Below, in pieces: positions 1-9,091 of a stretch of DNA of 25,331 nucleotides; within the stretch, counting starts at the first letter, position 1, and each line of letters opens with the position of its first letter. Location: the NCBI GenBank assembly GCA_015852425.1, contig JAAAIG010000297.1, positions 1-25,331 of the forward strand. Reading direction: 5' to 3'. The position numbers and the translations under genes were made by a program. The stretch comes from Gryganskiella cystojenkinii (Eukaryota > Mortierellomycota > Mortierellomycetes > Mortierellales > Mortierellaceae). Under the pieces are notes generated by a model. The model was not told the origin of the DNA. It saw only the letters and a list, made by a program, of their open reading frames with translations, and did no database searches.

Positions 1-497
1 TCCGTTTCGTCAACGGTAAGGCCGAGTCCCTCTTCTTGCAGCGCAAGAACCCCCGTAAGATCTCCTGGACCGTTCTCTTCCGTCGCATGCACAAGAAGGG
101 TATCTCTGAGGAGATTTCCAAGAAGCGCACCCGCCGCACTGTCAAGCACCAGCGTGCTGTCGTCGGTGCTTCCTGGGAGGCCATCCGTGCCAAGCGCAAC
201 CAGAAGCCCGAGGTCCGTGCCGCTGCCCGTGCTGCCGCTCTCCGCGATGGCAAGGACAAGAAGAAGGACGAGGCTGCCAAGAAGAAGGCTAACAAGGCCA
301 AGGTGCGTTTTGAAAAGAGGAATCATTTTTGCTGAACACTGGATATGTTTTTGGGGGGGAAATCATGTTGCAGAAAGATTAATTCTATGCCTCTTTTGTT
401 CAATTAGAGCGCCACCGCTGCTGCCCACGGTCAGAACAAGTTCTCCAAGCAGGGTGCCAAGGGCGCCAAGGTTGCCATTGCCAACACCTCCCGTTAA
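1..497 (+). CDS. RPL24: 60S ribosomal protein eL24, 3' part
   Basis: Structural protein of the large cytosolic ribosomal subunit. The gene enters the window already open (codons in phase from base 3) and has two exons here, 3-302 and 408-497, joined across a 105-nt intron with donor GTGCGT and acceptor TTAG, phase 0. The visible 129 residues carry the eL24 signature: a stretch starting [11 protein letters not shown], then [29 protein letters not shown] and [10 protein letters not shown] Lys/Ala-rich helix and a tail with [10 protein letters not shown], as in yeast eL24, close the protein. The family is about 155 residues, so roughly 25-30 N-terminal residues, with the zinc-finger-like part, lie outside. 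Codon use is strongly C-ending, as expected of a highly expressed gene. An AATAAA lies 35 nt after the stop. The identification is secure; only the 5' end is unknown. Confidence 0.96.
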
Positions 498-531
498 ATT
501 TCTTTTTCCCCTCTCTTGTCTGGGTAGTTGA

Positions 532-537
532 AATAAA
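532..537 (+). terminator. Poly(A) signal of eL24
   Basis: A canonical AATAAA begins 35 nt after the eL24 stop codon, in a T-rich 3' flank. It is the only such hexamer close to the stop, so it is the likely cleavage signal. Confidence 0.6.
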
Positions 538-713
538 TCTCCCTTCGATGTCGCTGGAATATATCTCTGTCTTTTCTTTTTTTTCTCTCTTTTTTCTTTT
601 TCACAGGTTGCTGGCACGATCTTTTAATTGGAGACAGGAGATTGCGATGGAATGCGAGAAAATTGAGCGCATTGTGGAGATACAAAAAGACACCAGAGGA
701 AATACGGAGATAG
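538..713. other. Short spacer after eL24
   Basis: A T-rich block (about 567-602) is followed by a purine-rich block (about 640-720). No gene, RNA or repeat was recognised. The in-frame TAG at 711-713 marks the upstream limit of the decayed reading frame that follows. Confidence 0.4.
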
Positions 714-1373
714 AGACTAAGTATCGACGATAAGATTCTTTATCAGGATCCCACAGACCAACATATCGACAAAGTCTTCAGGAGTACTTTCGTTCTCGTT
801 CGTCTCGAATGACGATACTGCGGCCCTGGCGAAATCGGACTGATGCGACGCGACTTGGAACTATCTTACTCAGAACCAAATCGTCAAGGGCGCCCTGTTG
901 GTCCTTTGATAAAGGTACCGCTGAAGCCGATCTATCGGCAGCTTTAGAAAGAGTCCATTTGGGGCGATGATTTCTTTATCACAACCTTCTTGCGACTCCA
1001 TGGCCCTGGCCATCCCGGCACCTTCAGAGACGACGATCTTTTTAAATATTTACGTTTCGGGGCGAAGTCACGAGCGATTTGTCGAGCACATGAATGGTAT
1101 CGATACAAGGCATTTGAGCGCATGGACAAGGCATTGCGAACAGGAGATTAAGAAGGCAGCAAAGAGACATTTTGAAGTCCGTGTATGGTCTCCCTGCTCG
1201 ACAGCTGGAGTTTCTGGAACACGAATGCGCATCTGTTGGATCCAGAGGCCCCTCGGGAGTTGTTTTGTAGACCGGGTTGGTCGAGATCTCAGGAAAAGAA
1301 TGAAGCCAGGGAACAAGAGGGAACCATGACATCGAAGCTTTGTCGTCTTTGGTGGCAAATTGACTTTGAATAA
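714..1373 (+). pseudogene. Decayed protein-coding gene, unknown family
   Basis: A protein-like reading frame runs from 714 towards 1371-1373 (TAA) but is broken four times: TGA at 810-812, TAG at 945-947, a -1 shift near 1146-1150 and a compensating shift near 1215-1225. The pieces look coding in composition. Examples are KVPLKPIYRQL before the second stop, RLHGPGHPGTFRDDDLF and RAHEWYRYKAFERMDKAL after it, ILKSVYGLPARQLEFLEHE in the shifted frame, and LLDPEAPRELFCRPGW after the second shift. Both stops fit single C-to-T changes in Arg (CGA) and Gln (CAG) codons. No family is recognised. An alternative is a living gene with a 51-nt intron (897-947) hiding one stop, but that intron has a weak GTTGGT donor and leaves the other lesions. 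Chance open frames are also possible. Confidence 0.38.
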
Positions 1374-1423
1374 AAAAGAACTGCCATTTCATTGGTGGCG
1401 CACTTTTTTTGGCTCGTCTCGTC

Positions 1424-1583
1424 TGCTTTTTGATGCATTCCACACACTCTCAATTCTTCACGCTGTCCATTCGCTATTGTTCACATCCAACCCCTCGTTG
1501 CTATTGCCTCTTTTCTTCTCTTGGACCCATCTCCAGCTTAAAGACCTTTCAGTCCCTCTTTCAAACTCTCTCAATCTGTTCTA
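1424..1583 (+). promoter_or_regulatory. Pyrimidine-rich leader of the KxDL gene
   Basis: This block is dominated by T and C on the + strand and ends just before the ATG at 1584. Similar CT-rich leaders precede CCT6 and, on the other strand, AUR1, so it is probably promoter plus 5' UTR. No TATA box was identified. Confidence 0.4.
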
Positions 1584-2152
1584 ATGGAGGCATCCAATGT
1601 GTTTGCGAATCAATTACTGGACACACTGCCAGAGCCAGAGATTCAGGAAATTCAGCAGAGACAACAGCACATGTAAATCCTCATTGTCCATCAACAAGTC
1701 TCTGATGCACCGGGGGATTGTGGACATGGTTGACATCAGGTTTTTTTATTTTTATTTTTACACCTTTTCAAAACTCTCTGCATCGAATAAACCCTTTCTA
1801 AACAGGAGTCAATCCTTACAGAAGGCAAGCACCTCACTCGCAGCCCTGAACGAGTTCTCAGCTGTGAAATGGACCGACCTCCACCCAAAATTCGAAGCCC
1901 ACACAAAACTTATCCGTGAACTTCAATCTGACCTCGACCACGTCTTTCGAAAAATTCGGTAAGATCAAATGTTGTCTCGAAAGGACTGAAAGTGGCGCTA
2001 ATTATTTTTTTTCTAACAAATTCTTGCTCTGTCCTCTTGCGCCCATTTTGAAAAAAAAAAGACTCATCAAAGGCAAGCTGAATCTCCCAAATGTCGACCC
2101 GCTAGAAGACGAAGAGGACGAAGATCAAGAAATTACAAGTTCAACAACATAA
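1584..2152 (+). CDS. KxDL-domain protein (BORC/BLOC-1-related subunit)
   Basis: A small coiled-coil protein of the KXD1 family. In animals the family belongs to BORC, which positions lysosomes; in yeast it belongs to the BLOC-1-like endosomal complex. Three exons, 1584-1672, 1806-1958 and 2062-2152, give 110 residues. Intron 1 (133 nt, donor GTAAAT) splits a Met codon AT|G. With this join, human KXD1 aligns without a gap from the Met to the FSA/LSS region, which is why I chose it. The core, from about residue 30 to 85, is helical and includes FEAHTKLIRELQ and SDLDHVFRKIR followed by LIKGKL. The eponymous lysine is Gln here (QSDL rather than KxDL). The tail is acidic and ends in Ser/Thr. Intron 2 (103 nt) ends in ten A residues before AG, with no pyrimidine tract adjacent. 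The gene is convergent with AUR1. Confidence 0.82.
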
Positions 2153-2169
2153 CTCCTTAATACCCAAAT

Positions 2170-2175
2170 AATAAA
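2170..2175 (+). terminator. Poly(A) signal of the KxDL gene
   Basis: AATAAA begins 18 nt after the stop codon at 2150-2152 and lies in the 213-bp convergent spacer before the AUR1 stop. Confidence 0.55.
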
Positions 2176-2365
2176 CACTCTCTAGAAGGAAGCGGTGGCA
2201 TCTGGTATCGTTGACAATGTGTATTGTTGTTATGGCTAGATTAGAAGAATACATTATGGTGATTTGGTAGTGGGTAAAAGTACAGAGGATGAGAACAGAG
2301 AATGGGGGATAAATAAGCTGGATATAGTATACATGGATGGGAGAGCGAACAAAAACACAAAAGGC

Positions 2366-4520
2366 TTATTGCGCGGTGGAACTCCTTGGTGACTGAGCCG
2401 GAGAGCTCTTGGGAGACGCCTTGGGAGAGGTCCTGGGCGAGTTGACCGTGGCTAAGACCTCAATCCAAGACTCATACCCTTGCCAACCACTCCAGGATTG
2501 ACGAACACCAGCGGTAACAGGAGAGGTCATACGCTTAGACTTTCTCCTCATGGCCCAAGAAGAGACTGTGGTCGACGACGTCACTGAGATCGAGGAATGT
2601 TGACTACCCGTGGGAGAAGAAGGTTCCGAACGAACCTGCCTGGCGTCTTCAATCTGCAATCCAGCCAGCGTCGAAGGCGTATTCACGACCACACTCGAAA
2701 GCTCTATTACATCCACGCCATGAGCAAACGAGAGTTTAGGATCAAGTTGTTCTTCCTCATCCTCATCCTGTCCGAGTTCCCAGACGGTTTCCATGACATT
2801 AGGGCGCTGACCGCCACTGCTGCTGCTTCCGACCTCGGCCTCCTCTTCATCTTCCTCGGATTGGAACAGGGTTTGCTTCTCGTGCCTGTCCATGGCATCA
2901 CCGAGGTCATGAATGACTTTTTGACCATAGAGCTTCTCTTGCTGTTCAAGAGTAGGCAAGACTGGGGGGAGAAAGAAGGAACCGATCCAGAAGGCAATGA
3001 CAGCATAGCCTCCGCCGCCGACGAGGTCCACGACATAGTGATGTCCCAAATACATGGTCGCCCACCAGATCCAAAGAATATAAGAAAGTGCAAACGGGAT
3101 CGCACGGGGGCCAAAGGTATATACCAAAAAGAACGCAATTAGACATGCATCTCCAGAATGAAGTGAAGGAAAAGCACCAAAGACCAAGGGTGAAGCTGTA
3201 AACGTGGTCTTGTACATGCTCACACCCAAAATCTCGTCGACACGGGCGAGTCCACCTGGGTCACCAGGCATGTTGTAGGCGGCTGGCTGGAGACCTCCAT
3301 AGCGAGTCTCGTACCCTAATTGTGATATGAACAGGGGAGAGAGAGTTTTGGTTGGGTCAGTTGAAAGTGAAAAAGACAGTTGGAGACGTTGAGAGCAAAA
3401 TTATGCACGTTGTTCAATCCATTTCGAGCAAGAAAAGTGCTGGTGGTGCGAGCTCAAATTGAACCCAAAAAAAAAATAAAAAAAAACGCTTCGAATCAAC
3501 AATGATCCGTGAACTGCGAGGGTCACTCGCTGAATTTCCCCCTTCCTTGGACAGTCTCGAATCTCGGTCGCACAACCTCGTTCTTTTTTTGGCGCTCTTC
3601 TTCCTCGCTCTTTCAGTTAACGTTTAGCCCAGAAAAGTTTGTTCCCCTTCGTCTCAGTTTGGACTGGGTCATACTGATATAATGCTCGAGAACGAGCACA
3701 AGCAAAGGCAGAGAAACGACATATTGTTGGAATGGAAAATGTGGAAGGATGGCGGAGAGGGCTGTTCAATCGTCAATCGAGACAAGGTGCAGCCATTGAT
3801 GCACGAACGGGGCTTGCGTGAAGGGAGAGGACGAAAAGGGGATAGAAAATAGAACTTGCACGGCTGTGCACGTTGGGTGGCCAAGTTGTTCTTTGAAAGC
3901 AAAAAATAGAAAACGAGTAATAAATACTTACAAGGTGGTGCGCAAGGGAACATGATCTGCGTCAATACTCCGGCCACGTTCATGTAGCCAAAAGTTCTGG
4001 CAAAGACAGGTAGCGTACCAGGAGGACCAAAACACACGATCAGAATCGCAGTAACGATCGGCAGCACGTAATGAAGCACGCCGTAGGGGATCCATGCCAA
4101 AATGTCCTTGAACGGAGACGTGGTAGAGGCTAGCAGCTCTGAGATACTTCCACCGTAGAGGATGTTCTCGAGTGCTGGCAAGACAGAAGTGAAGATATGG
4201 GGTCGCCAATCCGAGGGTATAAACCTGCAGCAGTAAAACAACAACAACCACGCGGCCACTGCTAAAAACGGCAACATGAACTGACGGGTTCTTTTGGGGA
4301 TCAAGAGTGAGGTAAGAACGGTGGCGATGGGGAGCTTGAACCAGACGGGCTTCTCCATGATCCAGTAGCAAAAAGTAAGGAGGACAAAGAGAAAGACATA
4401 TTGGAGGTCGTAAAGGGAATAGTGATATTGTTGAAAGGGCCGGAGAGTAGACACAACAGCAGCTTTGAGGGCACGCTGAAACCGATGATGCGCCCGTGGG
4501 ATGGTCGCAGTGGGCAGCAT
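2366..4520 (-). CDS. AUR1: Inositol phosphorylceramide synthase catalytic subunit
   Basis: Transfers phosphoinositol from phosphatidylinositol to (phyto)ceramide in the Golgi, the essential fungal sphingolipid step blocked by aureobasidin A. Exons 4520-3932 and 3315-2366 give 512 residues. The 616-nt intron interrupts the conserved APPW. Family blocks seen: IPYGVLHY (144-151), FGPPGTLP, FARTFGYMN, GDPGGLARVD, then PAP2 motifs FGAFPSLHSG (His249) and HHYVVD (His289, Asp293), matching the yeast catalytic His/His/Asp triad. Six to eight hydrophobic spans are visible between about 40 and 315. Start: the ATG at 4520 gives a cytosolic N-terminus of plausible length; further in-frame codons upstream look like low-complexity leader. 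Yeast Aur1 is 401 residues. The extra length is an acidic, Ser-rich tail of about 190 residues ending in five SPxx units (489-508). Confidence 0.95.
3316..3931 (-). other. Long intron of AUR1 (616 nt)
   Basis: The donor GTAAGTATTT and acceptor TCACAATTAG are consensus, and splicing restores the APPW-YETRYGG reading of the family. Most other introns here are 80-140 nt. Inside are two adjacent A-runs on the + strand (3470-3485) and several pyrimidine-rich stretches on the gene strand. I see no coding exon in it. It could hold an internal promoter or regulatory RNA, but nothing proves that. Confidence 0.8.
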
Positions 4521-6460
4521 GCTGTCAAAGAGGAAGAAGTTGTGTGTATTATGTGTGATTGTCGAGTATGTGTGGAAGAGAGAGGAGCTGGTGGTATCGA
4601 GCGAAGGCCGTAGACGGGGGACGAGACTTGGCGGATGCAGGAAGAAAAAAAAGTGACCGCGGTTTTGATGGAGGAAATGAGACAACTGGGAAAAGTGGAA
4701 GTGGTTCTTTTTTTTTCTTTTTTTTTTTCTCCGACTATTTAATATGTCAGAAAGAAGAGAGAGAGGGTGGTAATGGTGGATGCCGAGGGTATAGAAGAGA
4801 TGGATGAGATAAATGATGAATGAATGTAAATATGGCAAAGGAAAGAAAGTAAGCGAGAAGGTCAGTCGTTTTTTTTTCTGTTTGGGTCTCTCCCTTTATG
4901 CGAAAGTCGGTGAGAGCGGTGACAAAATGACCCCTTTACTTTACTTGTTTCCTGTTTGTTTTTTATTGTGTTGGTGTAGAGGTCTGCGGAGACTACTACT
5001 GTATTCTTCCTTTTTCACTTTTTCTGTGTGCTCCCTCGGTACTTTTCTTTCGCTAGCCAAGCAGGAAAAACACAAAAAAGTAGTCTTTTGGAAACGATGG
5101 AAAAGAGCTCAAGGACTAGTGAACTGGAAACTGGTATGTACAGTATGGCTCTGTGCAACTGCTGTCAACATGAAAAAAAACTGCATAAACTTCTTTCTTT
5201 TTCAAGAGCAAGCTTTTTTGGACTTGCATGGGCAGATCTCTGATGGGGCATACCCTCTCATCCTCTTACGACGCAAGGCCTCCTGCTGCACTGGAGTATA
5301 CCCTTTTGTAAAATTAAACGTTCATCAGTGTCCAGGAGTATTGGTATCTCCACCATTGCTACTCCAATTGATGAAATTGTAGGAAGGAAACTAGGGGTGA
5401 GGGTCTGGTCACGGTCGTTCCTTGTCGGAAGATTGTTTTTGTCGTTTTCCATTTTTTTTTTTTTTTTGAGTTTCACTATCAAAGCGCTTTTGAAAAACAG
5501 GTGAAGTAGGCGGGCAAAACATCACCTGCGGCGATACTATAACCCGTAGCCTTTAGTTGCTTGTCAACTGTCGTCCGCTTTTCTACTTGGATATCCAATG
5601 TTTGCTGAGGAGATCACACGCCAAATTTCGGTACCTTTTGGTCCCTTCGTTGTCAACTGTCATTATTTTTTCCCAAAAGTCAAAGCAGACACTGGACCAT
5701 CTCAAACCAAAGAAGAGCAGCGACTTTTTGTTCCTTCACGCATGACCTCGCTTCGCGACAGACACACCCCTCTCCCCCAACATGGCTATGCGATATGTAT
5801 GGTCTGAGAAACCCCTATCAGAGAATATTTTCTTTCGTTCTTCGCTCTTCTTCCCCTGGATGCTTGATTACATAGTTTCGCTGTTTGTATTTTTTTTCAT
5901 TCTTTCTGACAGACAGAGCGGTGGATCATATGCTAAAGCGTGTTTAATGAACTTCAATTGAATAAAGAAACAAGAGAAAACTCGGCTTGACACAAAAACG
6001 ACCCGTTTTGCCGGTAAAAAGTTGGCCCCGCTGGTGGCACCTTTGGTTGGAGTAAAAAAAAAAAACAAACATCTCCACCAGAGGGCAAAAAGAGCTCAAA
6101 GCGCAGATGAACAGGGTTCGAAAGAAATCCGGTTTTTCAATCCTACCGTGGAAAAGAAAGTTAATGCGCAGCGCCCACACGAATTTCTTCCAAGATGTCA
6201 TCATTTCCAAAATGCGCCACCAAACGATATTCTTTAAGGGGCGCGCGCGGTTTTTGGGAGTGGAGGAGAAAGAACCTGAGAGAAGGAAATTTGTCGTGTC
6301 GAGTGTGTGGACAGGACGCAGTGCGCGTAACTGTTTCTATTGACTTTGTGCGGCTGATCAACTCGCTGTCATCAGAGAAGAGACATTTTAAACACTTTTT
6401 CATCACATCTCTCCCTCATCACTCCCCCTCCTTCACCTCCCTCTATATACATCATTCACC
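4521..6460. promoter_or_regulatory. Divergent intergenic region AUR1 / CCT6
   Basis: About 1.9 kb between two genes that point away from each other, so it should hold both promoters. Near AUR1 there is a poly(dT) element, T9-C-T11 at 4708-4728, about 190 bp upstream of its ATG; such tracts exclude nucleosomes. Near CCT6 there is A12 (6054-6065) and a CT-rich leader (about 6400-6460) ending in CTCTATATAC just before the ATG. A 12-bp direct repeat, TTGTCAACTGTC, occurs at 5561-5572 and 5650-5661. Open frames here have biased composition and no family resemblance, and I do not call them genes. Confidence 0.5.
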
Positions 6461-8783
6461 ATGTAAGTGCGCGCAGTTACAAGACACACACCGCACGCAC
6501 TCTCTCAAGCACTTTTTACACACGGACAGACACACTCGATTCTTCATTCCGGGCTGGATGGACAGTTCTCGATTGGAATAAAAAACACGAACCAGGACGA
6601 CATACTTTTATCAGGGCACGCCAGTGGAATGCTCGGTGGCAACCGCACATACCATCCCCATATGACACCATTTGCCATTCAGGAACCTGGCCCATGGACA
6701 GAGAATGGCTCCTCACGGAAACACTACCACTTGAAAGAGACCATGACTGACAAAAGAGCATGTGTTCTTCGTGTTTGAATATGCTAGGTCTGGAGGATCT
6801 GCCGTTTCTCTCATTAACCCCAACGCGGAGGTTGCCCGTCGTGGTCAGGCTTTGCAGTTGAACATCAACGGTGCCGTCGGTCTCATGGAGGTTGTTCGCT
6901 CTAACCTCGGCCCCAAGGGTACCATCAAGATGTTGGTCAGCGGTGCTGGAGATATTAAGCTCACCAAGGACGGAAAGGTTCTTTTGAGCGAAATGGTATG
7001 ATCAACGGTCTCCCTCTTTGTTGCGCCAGCTTTTGAGAGGATGGACCGTCTCTGTCTCTCGCTCGAGATCACTTGGTTATATTGCAAACTCATCTCACCT
7101 ATGACTTTTTATACAACATGACAATAGCAAATCCAAAACCCCACTGCTGCCATGATTGCTCGTACCGCTACAGCTCAGGATGAGATCACAGGAGATGGTA
7201 CCACTTCGATCGTCATGCTTGTCGGAGAGTTTATGAAGCAGGCTGAGCGTCATATTGCCGAGGGTCTTCACCCCCGTATTATTACAGAGGGCTTTGAGCT
7301 CGCCAAGAAGGAGTCTCTTGTCGTAAGTGGTCGTTATTAAGTTCACAGGATGCAAATATTCATCAGGCACGGATCGAAATCGTCGACCCATCGACGTACG
7401 TTCCACTGAAGCGTCACTAACTAATTTTTTTGTTGTCTTATTTCATGTCCTTATAGTTCTTGGATAGCTTTACTATCAAGAAGGATCTCGATCGCGAGTT
7501 GCTTCTCTCTGTTGCCCGTACTTCCCTCCGTACCAAGGTTCACCGCGCCTTGGCCGATACCTTGACCGAGGCTGTTGTTGACGCTGTTTTGACGATCTAC
7601 CGCAAGGACGAACCTATTGATTTGCACATGGTTGAGATTATGGCGATGCAGCACAGGAGCGAAACCGATACCCGTCTCGTCCGTGGATTGGTCATGGATC
7701 ATGGTGCCCGTCACCCGGACATGCCCAAGATGGTCACCGATGCTTTTGTGCTCACTTTGAACGTCTCGTTGGAGTACGAGAAGAGTGAGGTTAACTCTGG
7801 ATTCTTTTACAGTTCCGCCGAACAAAGAGAGAAGCTGGTCGAGTCTGAGCGCAAGTTCGTGGACGAAAAGCTGAAGAAGATTGTCGAGTTGAAGCGTCAG
7901 GTCTGTGGTGATTCCAAGAAGGGATTCGTCATCATCAACCAGAAGGGTATTGACCCCCTCTCGCTCGATGTCCTTGCCAAGAACGGTATCTTGGCCCTCA
8001 GACGCGCCAAGAGAAGAAACATGGAGCGTATGCAGTTGATCTGCGGTGGTGTTGCCCAGAACTCTGTTGATGATCTTTCTCCCGATGTCTTGGGATGGGC
8101 TGGCAAGATTTACGAGCACACCTTGGGCGAGGAGAAGTTCACTTTCGTCGAGGATGTCAAGGAGCCCATGTCATCAACCATTCTGATCAAGGGTATGGGT
8201 CTAAACGCATTTGCGTTCAAAAGATGAAATTGCACCTTAGACTTCCTATTTTATTCTTTATTTTTCAGAGATGACTAATGACCGAATTCTTTACTCTCCC
8301 ATCGTAGGACCCAACCCTCACACCATTCACCAGACCAAGGACGCTATCCGTGATGGTCTTCGCGCCGTCAAGAACACCTTGGAGGACGGCAGCGTAGTAC
8401 CAGGCGCTGGAGCGTTCCAGATTGCTCTTCACTCGCATCTGTTGAAGTTCAAGGATTCAGTCAAAGGTCGTGTCAAGGCCGGTATCACATCATTCGCCGA
8501 GGGTGTCCTTGTCATCCCCAAGACTCTTGCCAGCAACGGAGGTTTCGATCCCATGGATGTGATTGTGACCATGCAGGAGGAATACGAGGAAGGCCATATT
8601 GTTGGTGTTGATCTTCAGTCGGGCGAGACCTTGGACCCTATTGCCGAAGGTATCTGGGACAACTACCGTGTGGTCCGTAACATGATGCAGAACGCTTCCG
8701 TCATTGCCACCAACTTCTTGCTCGTCGATGAGATGATGCGCGCTGGTCGATCCTCGCTTAAGGCTGACAACGGCATGGAGTAA
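6461..8783 (+). CDS. CCT6: T-complex protein 1 subunit zeta (CCT6)
   Basis: One of eight subunits of the cytosolic chaperonin TRiC/CCT, which folds actin, tubulin and WD40 proteins using ATP. Five exons, 6461-6462, 6788-6995, 7128-7322, 7457-8192 and 8308-8783, give 538 residues (yeast 546, human 531). The initiator ATG is split: AT in exon 1, then a 325-nt intron starting GTAAGT, then G at 6788. This reading gives [20 protein letters not shown], which matches the family N-terminus. No other in-frame ATG precedes the conserved part of exon 2 after a splice acceptor. Group II chaperonin motifs are present: NLGPKGT (40-46), LTKDG (59-63), GDGTT (92-96) with its catalytic-region Asp, [24 protein letters not shown] and [13 protein letters not shown]. 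The gene is convergent with the next gene. Confidence 0.95.
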
Positions 8784-9091
8784 ATGTCGTCTAAATCCAT
8801 CACGAGAGTACTGCAGGATACTTAGCAAAGTAACGACGACGACGTTGATTTGAAGGGACGAAGGTGCAGAGCCAATATGTAGAACCATTTTTCACACATT
8901 AAACCATTATCAGTAACAACATCTGTTTTTCAAAGGAGACAACTGCAGTTTTGCCTTTACGCCATCAATGATAGCCAGTAGTCAATAATAGCCTGGCAAA
9001 CTTTAGCCGCTTTTTTTTTGCTGTTTGCTGTTTTATTGTTCTTTTTTCGTTTTTTGTTATTTTTGGATGCCGTAGAAAAGTGGCCACCCAC
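8784..9091. other. Convergent 3' flanks of CCT6 and the next gene
   Basis: A 308-bp spacer with a T-rich middle. TTTATT at 9032-9037 is AATAAA on the minus strand and would serve the minus-strand gene, 55 nt after its stop. No perfect AATAAA serves CCT6; an ATTAAA occurs at about 8898. No gene was seen. Confidence 0.5.

Noticed and set aside
967..1329. 120-codon + strand frame as an intact gene at the eL24-proximal locus
   Set aside because: Alternative frame of the decayed gene. The better coding signal runs in the other frames and is interrupted by stops.
3669..4838. Longer AUR1 reading frame starting at 4838
   Set aside because: The extra N-terminal part is translated CT-rich leader with Lys and Phe runs; the family N-terminus fits the ATG at 4520.
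4813..5382. 189-codon open frame on the + strand upstream of CCT6
   Set aside because: Starts in low-complexity sequence, is rich in Phe/Leu/Cys from T-tracts, resembles no family and overlaps the expected promoter region.
6110..6130. GGTTCGAA, resembling a tRNA B box
   Set aside because: Flanking bases do not pair as a T-arm and there is no A box or acceptor stem around it.
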